Shown here: positions 7,861 through 16,500 of the stretch, piece after piece
Position numbering within the stretch: the first letter of the stretch is position 1
Layout of the letters: each line of letters begins with the position of its first letter
Assembly (NCBI GenBank): GCA_964457065.1
Contig: CAYWDQ010000001.1
Location: forward strand, 1-64,000
Length of the DNA stretch: 64,000 nt
Reading direction: 5' to 3'
Source: Bog-473 sp964457065
GTDB lineage: Bacteria > Actinomycetota > Acidimicrobiia > Acidimicrobiales > RAAP-2
Notes under the pieces: generated by a model
What the model saw: the letters and a program-made list of their open reading frames with translations, nothing else
Told to the model about the DNA's origin: nothing
Databases searched by the model: none
Made by a program: the position numbers and the translations under genes

Positions 7861-9459
7861 ATGAGCCCCGCACCCGAAGACGCCGAGGAGGAGGAAGACA
7901 ACGCCAGTCCCCGACTAGCCCTCCTCCTGGCAGCGGCCATGTTCGTCCTGGTCGTCGACACCTCGTTGATGAATGTGTCGATTTCGGCGGTCATCAAGGA
8001 TCTGCACACGACGGCGAGCGGTGTCCAGTCGGCGATTGCTCTTGAGGCGCTTGTCTCTGCCGCCTTCATCTTGATCAACTCCAAAATGGGTGACCTGATG
8101 GGCCGCAAGCGCGCCTATGTGATTGGCCTCCTCGCCTATGCCGTCGGCGCCCTGGCCATGACCCTGGCGCAGAGCCTGACCGCCATCATCATCTTCTGGG
8201 CGATCATCGGCGGCCTTGGCGCATCCCTGCTGTTGCCGGCGATGCAGTCCCTCATCCACGGCAACTTCACGGGTGCCGCCCAGAAAAAGGCGTACGCGCT
8301 CGTGGGTGCATCTGCTGCCATCGCGGCAGCCGTCGGACCACTCCTCGGCGGCTTCCTCACTACCTACCTATCGTGGCGTGTCGGCTTCGGACTCGAGGTG
8401 GTCGTCATCCTTCTGGTGCTGTCGCAGATCCGCCTCGTGAAGGACGTTCCCTACACCGGGCCTCGCCAGGTCGACGTCGTGGGCGCACTTCTTTCGGTGG
8501 TGGGCATGGGCGGCGTCGTCCTCGGCATCCTCGTCTGGCAAGAAGGTGGCCAGTACGTCGGCCTTCTCATGGGTGTCGGCGCCGTCGCCCTGGCTGCGCT
8601 CGCCTTCTGGCTGTTCCGACGCAAGCGCCGCGGCAAGCCCACGCTGCTGGATCCCGACCTCTTCAAGCATTTGAATTTTCGAATCGGTGTCTCCCAGCAG
8701 ATGCTCCAGCAGATCACCCTGGGCGGCGCCATGATCGCCCTGCCGCTCTTCTTGCAGATGACGCTCGAGTACAACGCCATGGAGGCTGGTCTCACGCTTG
8801 CTCCGCTCTCGCTGTCCATGTTCGGCATGGCCATGCTTGCCGGACGCAAGGCTGGCAATCGGCGACCGGCCAACATCGTGCTGGCGGGTTTTGCCCTGAG
8901 CACCCTCGGCATGGCCGCCATCATCCCCCTCGTGCCGCGGGTGCACTCGGGGTGGTATCTGGTGATCCCCCTCGTGATCACGGGTTCGGGTCTGGGCCTG
9001 CTCGTCTCCCAACTCAACAACTTCACCTTGGCGCCCATCTCCGAGGAACGCGTCAGCGAGGCTGCAGGTGTGAACTCGGCCGCTGGATCCTTCGGGCTGT
9101 CCTTCGGACTCGCCATGGCAGGCGGCATCATGTTGTGGGCCCTGGCGTTGAGCTTTGGTCATTTGACCGCGACCAGCACCGTGATCCCCCCGGCCCAACA
9201 GACACAGATCTCCGCCGAGCTCGAGCACGATGCCGAGGTCATGAGCAATACGCAGCTGCAGCAGCAGATCGCCGACCAGCCCCCTGCCGTTCAGGCGGAG
9301 GTCCTCGCGATCAACACCCACGCTCGGAACCGCTCTCTCCAGGTGGCGCTCCTCGTTCCCGCCATCGCCTCCCTCCTCGGTCTGGGCAACTCGTTCCGCA
9401 TGCGTCGCCTCCCCGACATCACTCCGTCAGCAGACATCGAAGGCGCCGGCCTGGGGTAA
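7861..9459 (+). CDS. MFS transporter, DHA2 (14-helix) drug exporter family
   Basis: A 532-residue major facilitator protein. It has an acidic N-terminal tail (EDAEEEEDN), then FVLVVDTSLMNVSI in helix 1 (the DHA2 motif with the Asp), MGDLMGRKRAY as motif A between helices 2 and 3, and GPLLGGFLTTYLSWR as motif C near helix 5. Hydrophobicity indicates 14 helices. A longer loop near residues 440-490 precedes the last helix, as in QacA/EmrB relatives. It probably exports a toxic compound by proton antiport; the substrate is unknown. A DosR-like dyad sits 95 bp upstream. It is convergent with the metallophosphoesterase. Confidence 0.9.
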   Translation: MSPAPEDAEEEEDNASPRLALLLAAAMFVLVVDTSLMNVSISAVIKDLHTTASGVQSAIALEALVSAAFILINSKMGDLMGRKRAYVIGLLAYAVGALAMTLAQSLTAIIIFWAIIGGLGASLLLPAMQSLIHGNFTGAAQKKAYALVGASAAIAAAVGPLLGGFLTTYLSWRVGFGLEVVVILLVLSQIRLVKDVPYTGPRQVDVVGALLSVVGMGGVVLGILVWQEGGQYVGLLMGVGAVALAALAFWLFRRKRRGKPTLLDPDLFKHLNFRIGVSQQMLQQITLGGAMIALPLFLQMTLEYNAMEAGLTLAPLSLSMFGMAMLAGRKAGNRRPANIVLAGFALSTLGMAAIIPLVPRVHSGWYLVIPLVITGSGLGLLVSQLNNFTLAPISEERVSEAAGVNSAAGSFGLSFGLAMAGGIMLWALALSFGHLTATSTVIPPAQQTQISAELEHDAEVMSNTQLQQQIADQPPAVQAEVLAINTHARNRSLQVALLVPAIASLLGLGNSFRMRRLPDITPSADIEGAGLG

Positions 9460-9782
9460 GGCAGCATCCACACTGCGGTTGTCTTCGTAGGGTGCCCCGA
9501 GCAATTGGGTGGCAGCCAGAAAGAGGACCCCATGCGTTGGTTCGACAGCTCAAAGTGACAGCAAATCGAAGCAGCCCCTGAATTCGGCTCTCGGCTCTCG
9601 GCGGCCGTCCGGTGACCGCGCGCTTTGCGCCTCGAATCGGCACGAATCTCTGATGGTTTGCCAGCCTTGGTTGGTTGGCTGGCGATCGCGAGTCCGAACG
9701 AATCGGCAGCCGACAGGAGAGATGCATGGTTGACGGTTCCTCGAGAATTGGAGGGCGTGACCCTTGTTGGTGAGCCTTGCAA
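9460..9782. other. Convergent intergenic region without a supported gene
   Basis: This 323-bp stretch lies between the ends of the DHA2 exporter and the metallophosphoesterase. Short frames on both strands show no recognisable family, no good ribosome-binding site and no conserved motif. It contains the tandem GGCTCTC repeat near 9590 and the hairpin listed separately. Confidence 0.6.
9660..9683. terminator. Possible bidirectional hairpin between convergent genes
   Basis: GCCAGCC (9660-9666) and GGCTGGC (9677-9683) form a perfect 7-bp stem with a 10-nt loop, between two converging genes. No T-run follows, so the terminator role is uncertain. Confidence 0.35.
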
Positions 9783-10595
9783 TCAGCTCGGAGCAGTGGC
9801 GACCATGCCTTCAGCGCCGACACCGAAAGTGGTGCTCTGTGCGGCCGACCACGTGGCGCCGTTCGCCTCGTGGATTCGCACCGTCGCCGTCGCACCTACG
9901 TGCATCGGGTCCGAGAGCTCGACCACGCTGTAGGCATTTGCTGCCCGGCGGGTCCTCGAGCTGATGGCCGTCCCGGCAACCACCGAGAGTGCAGTATGTG
10001 CACCGCGATCGCCGAGGGTGACGATGTCAACCGATGCACGGTGAGTGTGGCCGGAGAGCAGGACAGTCACTCGCGCCTGATCGCATGCCTCGACGAGGCG
10101 CCGTCGACCGAGGAGCGCTGAGAGGTTCTCTGGGAGGACGGGGTGGTGAGTCACGAGGACTCGCCACGCTCCGCTCGGAGAGCTGCCGAGGGTATTTCGC
10201 ACCAGATCAGCCTGCCGCTCAGAGACATGTCCGGCCTTCCAGCGCCATGACGGCATCGAGTCGAGTCCCACGACGACCAATCCCGTCAGGTCCATGACTG
10301 GGTTCAGGGCCGAGGTGACGAGCTTCTCGTACCGGCCGGTCGGAGAGACGAGCCGCCGAGGTAGGTCGAAGAGCGGTACGTCGTGGTTGCCGATGACGGT
10401 GAGAACCGGTTTGGGGAGCCTATCGAGAAACGCCCGTGCCTCAGTGAACTGGTGTTGGCGGGCTCGCTGAGTCAGGTCACCCGATACGACGACCAGGTCC
10501 GGGCGACGATCCCAGATGTCGGACAGGAGCGGCTCCACGAGCTCATCGAGTTGGGCACCGAAATGGAGGTCCGACAAGTGGACGATGACCGACAC
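9783..10595 (-). CDS. Calcineurin-like metallophosphoesterase
   Basis: A 270-residue metallophosphoesterase with all metal-site blocks in order: DLHFG near residue 9, GDLTQ near 39, GNHD near 69, THHP near 149 and GHTHR near 184. Proteins of this layout (Icc/CpdA-like) cleave cyclic nucleotides or other phosphodiesters with a di-metal centre; the substrate is not clear here. It starts 16 bp after the stop of the diacylglycerol-kinase-like gene on the same strand and is probably the last gene of the ATPase-PPK2-DAGK-MPE run. Confidence 0.9.
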   Translation of the reverse strand: MSVIVHLSDLHFGAQLDELVEPLLSDIWDRRPDLVVVSGDLTQRARQHQFTEARAFLDRLPKPVLTVIGNHDVPLFDLPRRLVSPTGRYEKLVTSALNPVMDLTGLVVVGLDSMPSWRWKAGHVSERQADLVRNTLGSSPSGAWRVLVTHHPVLPENLSALLGRRRLVEACDQARVTVLLSGHTHRASVDIVTLGDRGAHTALSVVAGTAISSRTRRAANAYSVVELSDPMHVGATATVRIHEANGATWSAAQSTTFGVGAEGMVATAPS

Positions 10596-10611
10596 GGATC
10601 CGCGGTGATGC

Positions 10612-11994
10612 TCAGACCTTCTCGGCCATCGGGTCCACGCCGCGGGCCAGCGAAATCAGATCGGCGCCAGAGACATCTCTTGCTCGACGACGCTCCGCCG
10701 CGGTCAGGTTTCTGCTTGGGACGAGCAGGCGTAGGCCCCGAGGATGAATCACGAACGTGAGGGGGGTCTCGAGCTCGAGCGCCTCACCGTCGATGCCTGC
10801 GAAGGCCTTCCCGGATCGCGACCGGACTTCGAACCGCTCCGTCGTGAACTCGTGCCAGTGCCGGCTGCGGCGACGCTGACCGAGGGCGGAGAGGGTGACG
10901 ACTTGGGCGGCCTCACTCCCGGTTGCCGCGGTGATGGCGACGACGCCGAGTCTCCCCATATCGAGGCGTCGGCGTTGGGACGCGTCCAGAGTGGCCCCGA
11001 GGACGTAGGGGTTGTTCGATACCTGGATCAGGAACGCACCCTCCACTTCGCTGCCGTCGGGCTGAGTGAATTGGAGGTCGAAAGGTGCTTGTGCTCGCCC
11101 CAGCATCTCGGGGAGGAGAGCTTTGGTGGTCTCGGACTTCGCGTCGCGATAGCCCGGCTGTTGCACGATCGTGGCATAGATCCCCAGCGAGACGTTGTTG
11201 ACGAACAGTCGATCTCCGACCGTCGCATAGTCGATACGGCGCTCGATGCCATCCCGGAAGGCGTCCAGGCACTTTCGTGGATCCTCCCGATCGATCCCGA
11301 GATCGAGGGCGAAGTGGTTGCGCGTGCCGGCGGAGACACAGACGAACGGGAGGTCGTGCTCGATGGCGATGGACGCCACCAATGCCTGCGATCCGTCGCC
11401 GCCCGCCATGGCGAGGCAGTCAGCCCCACGGGCGACGGCATCGCGAGCCAACTGCTCGAGGTCGAGACCGTGATCGAGCATGACGACCTCGACCCCGAGG
11501 CCTTGGGCCAGCTCCACGAGCCCGAACCTCTCCACCTTCCCGCCCCCCGACCAGGGATTGCAGATGAGGACGGGGCGCTGCGGTCGCGCGACGGTCAGGG
11601 GTCGTCGAGCGTCTCGTTCGTGAAGGTCGCGGGCGATCGCCGCTCGACCAAAGCCGACCGCACCCACGGTGAGGACTGCCACGATGACAAGAGCCAGCAC
11701 TGGGCGATCTCCGTGAGGCTCGGCCCTGATCACTGCGACGACGATCAGAACCCCGCCAACGATTCCGCCCGCCATTCCAAAGGCCTTACGAGGCGCTCGC
11801 TCGGTGATGACCCACCAGGCTCCGCTGACCATGAGGGACACGCCGACCAGCCCGACTACCAAGAATCCGAGGTTCCGGACCGAGAAGATCACGACTGCCA
11901 CGGCGAGCAGTACTGCACACCCCAGCGATACCAGCGCAAAGGATCGCTCACGCCAACTGACCGCGTGGGCACCCTTGTTCACGCTCTTAGCCAA
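10612..11994 (-). CDS. Diacylglycerol/lipid kinase catalytic-domain protein with N-terminal membrane segments
   Basis: A 460-residue protein. The first ~125 residues hold four hydrophobic helices. The remainder is a DAGK_cat/YegS-like lipid kinase: ICNPWSGGGK near residue 145 (phosphate-binding NPxSGGG), AMAGGDGSQ near 196 (GGDGT-type motif with Ser in place of Thr), VSAGTRNHFA near 221 (GTxND-like, with His instead of Asp) and FAGIDGE near 409. The GGDGS and GTRNHFA variants occur in actinobacterial members. It probably phosphorylates a lipid or sphingosine-like substrate at the membrane. It is followed at 16 bp by the metallophosphoesterase. Confidence 0.85.
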   Translation of the reverse strand: MAKSVNKGAHAVSWRERSFALVSLGCAVLLAVAVVIFSVRNLGFLVVGLVGVSLMVSGAWWVITERAPRKAFGMAGGIVGGVLIVVAVIRAEPHGDRPVLALVIVAVLTVGAVGFGRAAIARDLHERDARRPLTVARPQRPVLICNPWSGGGKVERFGLVELAQGLGVEVVMLDHGLDLEQLARDAVARGADCLAMAGGDGSQALVASIAIEHDLPFVCVSAGTRNHFALDLGIDREDPRKCLDAFRDGIERRIDYATVGDRLFVNNVSLGIYATIVQQPGYRDAKSETTKALLPEMLGRAQAPFDLQFTQPDGSEVEGAFLIQVSNNPYVLGATLDASQRRRLDMGRLGVVAITAATGSEAAQVVTLSALGQRRRSRHWHEFTTERFEVRSRSGKAFAGIDGEALELETPLTFVIHPRGLRLLVPSRNLTAAERRRARDVSGADLISLARGVDPMAEKV

Positions 11995-12144
11995 GACAAT
12001 AACTTATCCGCGCAAAGGCCCATGGTTCCAACGCCCCGCGAGGTGGTCGGCGACGAGGCGCTCTGCCGTAGCGTCAGCCGGACGCCTCGCCGGCGACCAC
12101 CGAAGGTTCCCACGACAAGAGCCGTGGTCACTCGAGCCGGAACC

Positions 12145-13020
12145 TCAGAACGTGTCCGGGATCAGCCGGTATTGATACCGGGGCTCCTGGTAGTCGCCCG
12201 CTTCTTGGCGAGGGGGAAGCACGACTCGCTTGCGCTTCGGCGACTCGTACGGGATCTGGCTCAACAGATGGCTGATGATGTTGAGCCGTCCGCGCCTCTT
12301 GTCGTTGGTATGGGCGACGTACCACGGTGCCCACGCGGTGTCAGTCGCGGCGAACATGGCATCTCTGGCCCTTGAGTAGTCGTACCAGCGGCTGTAGGAC
12401 TTCAAATCCATGTCCGAGAGTTTCCAGGTCTTCCGTGGGTCGTGCATGCGGCTCTCGAGTCGCCGGGTCTGCTCGTCGGCACTGACTTCGAGCCAGTACT
12501 TGAACATCAGGATCCCCGAATCGCCCATGGCCCTCTCGACCTCCGGCAAGAGCTCGAGGAACCGTCCGGTCTCCTCCGGTGTGCAGAAGCCCATGACCGG
12601 CTCGACGCCGGCCCGGTTGTACCAACTTCTATCGAAGATCACCACCTCGCCAGCCGCAGGGAAGTGCTGTATGTAGCGCTGGATGTACATCTGGGACTTC
12701 TCGCGATCGGTTGGGGCGGGCAGTGCCACGACCCGGAAGACACGTGGGCTGACCCGTTCGGTGATCCGCTTGATCGTGCCACCCTTCCCGGCAGTGTCGC
12801 GGCCCTCGAAGACGATGCAGATCTTGGCTCCCGTTGCCTTAACCCATTCCTGGAGCGAAACCAGCTCGCCGTGCAGGAGTCTCATCTCGGCCTCGTACTC
12901 CTTGCGCTTCATCTTGGGCGGCTGGTCATCGGCAGCCTCCCGTGACCAGGTGGCCTGAGACGCTGGTAGTGCGACCTTTTGGTGTTTGTGCTTTTTGTGC
13001 TCCTTCGTGGGCATTGCCAT
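12145..13020 (-). CDS. ppk2: Polyphosphate kinase 2 (PPK2)
   Basis: A 291-residue PPK2 enzyme, which transfers phosphate between polyphosphate and nucleoside di/triphosphates. The Walker A loop FEGRDTAGKGG lies near residues 70-80, the Walker B/lid entry FDRSWYNRAGVEPVMGF near 128-145, and the basic lid RRLESRMHDPRKTWKLS near 187-203. The N-terminus is Lys- and His-rich (HKKHKHQK). Length and motifs fit class I PPK2. It begins 33 bp after the P-type ATPase stop, so the two are likely co-transcribed. Polyphosphate is also the likely donor for the ROK kinase at the left edge. The ATG is preceded by a GGAGGTA-like ribosome site. Confidence 0.95.
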   Translation of the reverse strand: MAMPTKEHKKHKHQKVALPASQATWSREAADDQPPKMKRKEYEAEMRLLHGELVSLQEWVKATGAKICIVFEGRDTAGKGGTIKRITERVSPRVFRVVALPAPTDREKSQMYIQRYIQHFPAAGEVVIFDRSWYNRAGVEPVMGFCTPEETGRFLELLPEVERAMGDSGILMFKYWLEVSADEQTRRLESRMHDPRKTWKLSDMDLKSYSRWYDYSRARDAMFAATDTAWAPWYVAHTNDKRRGRLNIISHLLSQIPYESPKRKRVVLPPRQEAGDYQEPRYQYRLIPDTF

Positions 13021-13053
13021 TACCTCCGATGGGTCTGGGTGGGATCAACGTCG

Positions 13054-15828
13054 TCAGGCGGTCGAATGGGCAGTCCCGGTCACCCCACCCACTATCGGCA
13101 CGGACACTGGCGTGGTCTTGATCCGTCGGCGTGCAATCCACTTGCCGACCTCCCACAAGACGAGCAGCGTGACGGCGGCGAGCAGTGCAGTGCCCCATTG
13201 ACGCGGGCTGAGCTGAGTCGTGCCAAGGAGCCGCTGCATGAAGTCCGCTTGGGTGACCAGGAAGGCCCCTGCCACCTCGAGCAGAGCGATCCGGTTCATT
13301 CTCGAGCTGTTGAAGGTGTCGCCGGTGAAAATGCTCTCCGTCTCGCTGCGGGCCTCGAACGCGGCGACGATCAGCATCAACGAGAAGGCGACCAGTCCGA
13401 TGGATCGCCCGGTTGCCAGGCTGTTGTAATGGTTGGTCCCGAACGCGATCATGCCCAGGTTGGCGACGGCGACGAAGAGGCCGACGAGCCCGCTCGTGAT
13501 CATCACAGGGGTCGTAAGAATCGACTCCCCGCGTGGCCGAGGCAGTCGATCCATGAGGCCGGGGGTTTCCATGTCGAAGCCCAGCGCGACGCCGAACGGA
13601 GCGTTGACCGCGAAGTTGATCCAGAGGATCTGCGCAGGAGTGAAGGGTTGTCCGGCGGCGAGGTCGAACAGGCTGGCACCGAGGAAGGTGAGGACGAACG
13701 CGACGAGCTCGAGCAGGACGAAGCGGATGTACTTGTTTAGATTGTCGAAGAGCTTGCGGCCCTGTTCGACGGCGAAGACGATCGTGGCGAAGTTGTCGTC
13801 GGAGAGGATCATCCGCCCGGCGTTCTTCGCCACCTCGGTCCCGCTCCCCATGGCGACACCGATGTCGGCTGCTTTGATGGCGGGAGCGTCGTTCACACCG
13901 TCGCCCGTCATGGCCACGACATGGCCCTTCTTCTTGAGCGTCTCCGCCAGGAGCACCTTGTGTTCGGGGGCGACTCGACCGACGACGCCGATGTGGTCGA
14001 TCCGCTCGAGACGCTCCTGCTCGGACAGGGCAGCGAAGTCGGCTCCGAGGATCGCCTCGCCCGGTATGTCGAGTTGTTTCGCGATCGCGGCGCCGGTGAT
14101 CACGTCATCGCCGGTCACCATCCGTACTTCGATGTGTGCCGCCTGGGCCTGGGCGACCGCGGCCTTCGACTCCTCGCGAGGCGGGTCGACCATCCCGACC
14201 AGACTGGTCATCTCCAAGTCCGCCACCATGGCGAGGAGATCGCCGTTCGGGTCGAAGCTGGCTGCGTCGAGGTCACGGTAGGCGCCCGCCATGACGCGAA
14301 GGCCCGTCTCCCCCATGCGCCGCGCGTGCGTCTCAGCACCTTGGCGGAGCGTGTCGTCCCAGGCCACGCTCGCGCCATTGGCCAAGGCGGTGGCGGCGAG
14401 GGCCATCACGGCCGGCGCTGCGCCTTTGACGAAGCACCGCACGACCTCGTTACCGGACGCGTCCTTGGCCTGGTTGAAGGTGGCCATCAGCTTGTAGGTC
14501 GGGTCGAACGGTAGGGTCGCGACGCGGGGCAGCTGCTCACGGGTGGACTCGATGGACACACCCGCCTTGTGGGCCAGGACGAGCAGGGCACCCTCCGTTG
14601 GATCGCCGACGACCTTGCCATCGACGAGCGTGGTGTCACTGGCGATCACGTAAGGGAGAATGGCCGACTCGATGCCGTCGGACTTGCCGGCAGGGTGGGT
14701 GACCTTGCCCTCCAGGCTGTAGCCACTCCCGGTGATCTCGTAGCGGTCGGTCGGATCCACGACCTCGACCGCCGTCATCTGGTTCATGGTCAGCGTCCCG
14801 GTCTTGTCCGAGTTGATGGCCGACGTGAAGCCGAGTGTCTCGACCGAGGGCAGGTCCTTGACGATCGCCTTCTCCTTGGCCAGCTCGACGCTGCCCAGCG
14901 AGAGCACGACCTGAACGACCATGGGCAGAGCGAGCGGGATCGCCGCGATGGCCAGCGCGATGGCTGTGTCGAAGAGCATGGTCCACGACTGGCCACGGCT
15001 GAGCCCCAACGCGAACATCACGATCATCGTGAGCCCGGCCGCGGCCACGATCCATAGGGTGAGTGTGTTCATCTGCTTCGTGAGCGGAGTCTCCTCATTG
15101 GCCGTTGCCGACAGCATGTGCGCGATCTTGCCCACCTCGGTGCCGCTTCCCGTGCCGGTGACGATCATCACGCCGCTGCCGTGGGTGACCGGGGTATGCA
15201 TGAAAGCCATGTTTGACTGCTCGCCCGGTCCGACCTCCCCGCCTGTCAGCGTGGCCGCGTCCTTCGCCGCCGGCACGCTTTCCCCCGTGAGGGCCGATTC
15301 GTCGATCTGCAACGAGCTGGACGACATGATCCGCCCGTCGGCCGGGACCTCGTCACCGGCCGCGATCAGCACGACGTCGCCAACCACGAGTTCCTCGGCT
15401 CCGATCTCGGATTCTGCGCCGTCACGACGTACACGTGCGGTCGCCTTCATCATCGACTGCAGGGCATTCATGGCGCTTTCCGCCTTGCCCGCCTGGCGCA
15501 GCCCGACGACGGCGTTGAATAGAGAGATGACGATCAGCACGACGGCCGTGGTCCACTCCTTGATCAATAGCGACACGATCGCCGCGCCGACCAGGATGAT
15601 CTGCATGTAGCTGGTGAATTCGCCGAGGAAGCGGCGAATCGCTGACGGAGGCTGTTCGACCGGGAGTGTGTTCGCACCGTTTCGCCGCAGTCGGCTCGCG
15701 GCCTCCTCGCCCGAAAGGCCGTCTTCGACGACCACGCCGAGTTTGGAGACGACCTGTGCTTGGTCCAAGGCGTACCAGCGCTCGGCAGCAGGGGATGGCA
15801 CCTCAACAGCCTCCTTGGCAGTTGCCAC
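13054..15828 (-). CDS. Cation-translocating P-type ATPase (P2/P3-like)
   Basis: A 924-residue P-type ATPase. It has a cation-ATPase N-domain at about 15-80, ALTGESVPA in the actuator domain, the phosphorylation motif SDKTGTLT near residue 341, MVTGDDV and TGDGVNDAP in the HAD domain, and about 10 helices. Helix M4 reads AIPLALPMVV rather than PEGLP, and the M6 region reads WINFAVNAPFG rather than the NLVTDG of calcium pumps, so key Ca2+ ligands are replaced and the ion is uncertain. A DosR-like dyad lies 143 bp upstream. It is first of a minus-strand run with PPK2, a DAGK-like protein and a metallophosphoesterase. Confidence 0.93.
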   Translation of the reverse strand: MATAKEAVEVPSPAAERWYALDQAQVVSKLGVVVEDGLSGEEAASRLRRNGANTLPVEQPPSAIRRFLGEFTSYMQIILVGAAIVSLLIKEWTTAVVLIVISLFNAVVGLRQAGKAESAMNALQSMMKATARVRRDGAESEIGAEELVVGDVVLIAAGDEVPADGRIMSSSSLQIDESALTGESVPAAKDAATLTGGEVGPGEQSNMAFMHTPVTHGSGVMIVTGTGSGTEVGKIAHMLSATANEETPLTKQMNTLTLWIVAAAGLTMIVMFALGLSRGQSWTMLFDTAIALAIAAIPLALPMVVQVVLSLGSVELAKEKAIVKDLPSVETLGFTSAINSDKTGTLTMNQMTAVEVVDPTDRYEITGSGYSLEGKVTHPAGKSDGIESAILPYVIASDTTLVDGKVVGDPTEGALLVLAHKAGVSIESTREQLPRVATLPFDPTYKLMATFNQAKDASGNEVVRCFVKGAAPAVMALAATALANGASVAWDDTLRQGAETHARRMGETGLRVMAGAYRDLDAASFDPNGDLLAMVADLEMTSLVGMVDPPREESKAAVAQAQAAHIEVRMVTGDDVITGAAIAKQLDIPGEAILGADFAALSEQERLERIDHIGVVGRVAPEHKVLLAETLKKKGHVVAMTGDGVNDAPAIKAADIGVAMGSGTEVAKNAGRMILSDDNFATIVFAVEQGRKLFDNLNKYIRFVLLELVAFVLTFLGASLFDLAAGQPFTPAQILWINFAVNAPFGVALGFDMETPGLMDRLPRPRGESILTTPVMITSGLVGLFVAVANLGMIAFGTNHYNSLATGRSIGLVAFSLMLIVAAFEARSETESIFTGDTFNSSRMNRIALLEVAGAFLVTQADFMQRLLGTTQLSPRQWGTALLAAVTLLVLWEVGKWIARRRIKTTPVSVPIVGGVTGTAHSTA

Positions 15829-16290
15829 TTACCGCTCCCTTCGCTGGCCCGCCAGCACCTTCACGTGGTTCGTGTTCGTTCCTCTGACCGAAAACCTGAC
15901 CGCTCAGCCACATACGCGATCCGTCCCAAGGCCATGTGTCCATGAGAAGTTGGGGCCGGAAGGAGCGACAGGGTCCAAAGTCCCTCCGTTGCGAGTTTGC
16001 ATTCACTTCCGTCTCACGAGGTGCCGGTCGGCTCTAGCTTCTCTCGATCTCCATATGGTGAAGGCTACAGATCGGACCCAGAGGGCGCTCCAGAGCCAGG
16101 TCCTCAAAGAATGATCTCGTTGTATTGGTCTTGGCATCGGCAACCGACGGAGCTCGAGGGACGTGGTTGAGGTGGTCGCCCTCGTCCTCGGCAACTGCCA
16201 TACGAAGGCGTGACCCGACATCGGCCCTCTCGACCAGACACCGATCGAGCTACCATCCTTCCCACATCAGGCTGCATGAGTGAGCGTCAG
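15829..16290. other. Upstream region of the ATPase operon; no supported gene
   Basis: About 460 bp between the ATPase start and an IS3-type relic. It contains the DosR-like dyad at 15971-15984. Frames such as 15614-16114 (+) and 16003-16221 (-) are open but have no recognisable domain and no ribosome site, and are regarded as chance. Confidence 0.55.
15971..15984. promoter_or_regulatory. DosR-like inverted repeat upstream of the P-type ATPase
   Basis: GGGTCCAAAGTCCC is an imperfect 5-4-5 dyad (one mismatched pair) of the same layout as the perfect element at 7752-7765 and as the DosR core GGGACTWWAGTCCC. It is 143 bp before the ATPase start on the minus strand. In Mycobacterium tuberculosis the P-type ATPase gene ctpF belongs to the DosR regulon, which makes the placement suggestive. 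Confidence 0.4.
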
Positions 16291-16295
16291 CAGAT

Positions 16296-16451
16296 TGAAC
16301 CGGCCTGGGTTTGACGGAGACTGGGTGGTTTGGTTCTCTCATGCCGGCGTCGGGCTGAGACTTGTGACGGTACTCGGCTTCGAACTCGGCCGGCGTCATG
16401 TCGTCGAGCTCGGAGTGGAGGTGCCGCTCGGCGTCCCTTCGGGGAAGCGCT
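16296..16451 (-). mobile_element. IS3-family transposase relic (C-terminal end of OrfB)
   Basis: Reading the minus strand from 16451, the frame gives a segment with HLHSELDDMTPAEFEAEY followed by EPNHPVSVKPRPVQ. This is the characteristic C-terminus of IS3-family OrfB transposases (an LHS.L.DMTPAEFE motif). The sequence around 16297-16320 (GAACCGGCCTGGGTTTGACG) resembles the terminal inverted repeat of such elements. Only about 50 codons remain, and a stop precedes them. The relic sits between the ATPase operon and DUF5995 inside the island. Confidence 0.65.
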
Positions 16452-16500
16452 TACCCTACGCCTTACGCTGTGCTCACCTGCCAGTTAACGTTGCCTGGCC

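Noticed and set aside
10744..12375. 543-codon plus-strand frame opposite the lipid-kinase-like gene
   Set aside because: It is antisense to a well-supported gene with family motifs and has biased, low-complexity composition typical of GC-rich antisense frames.
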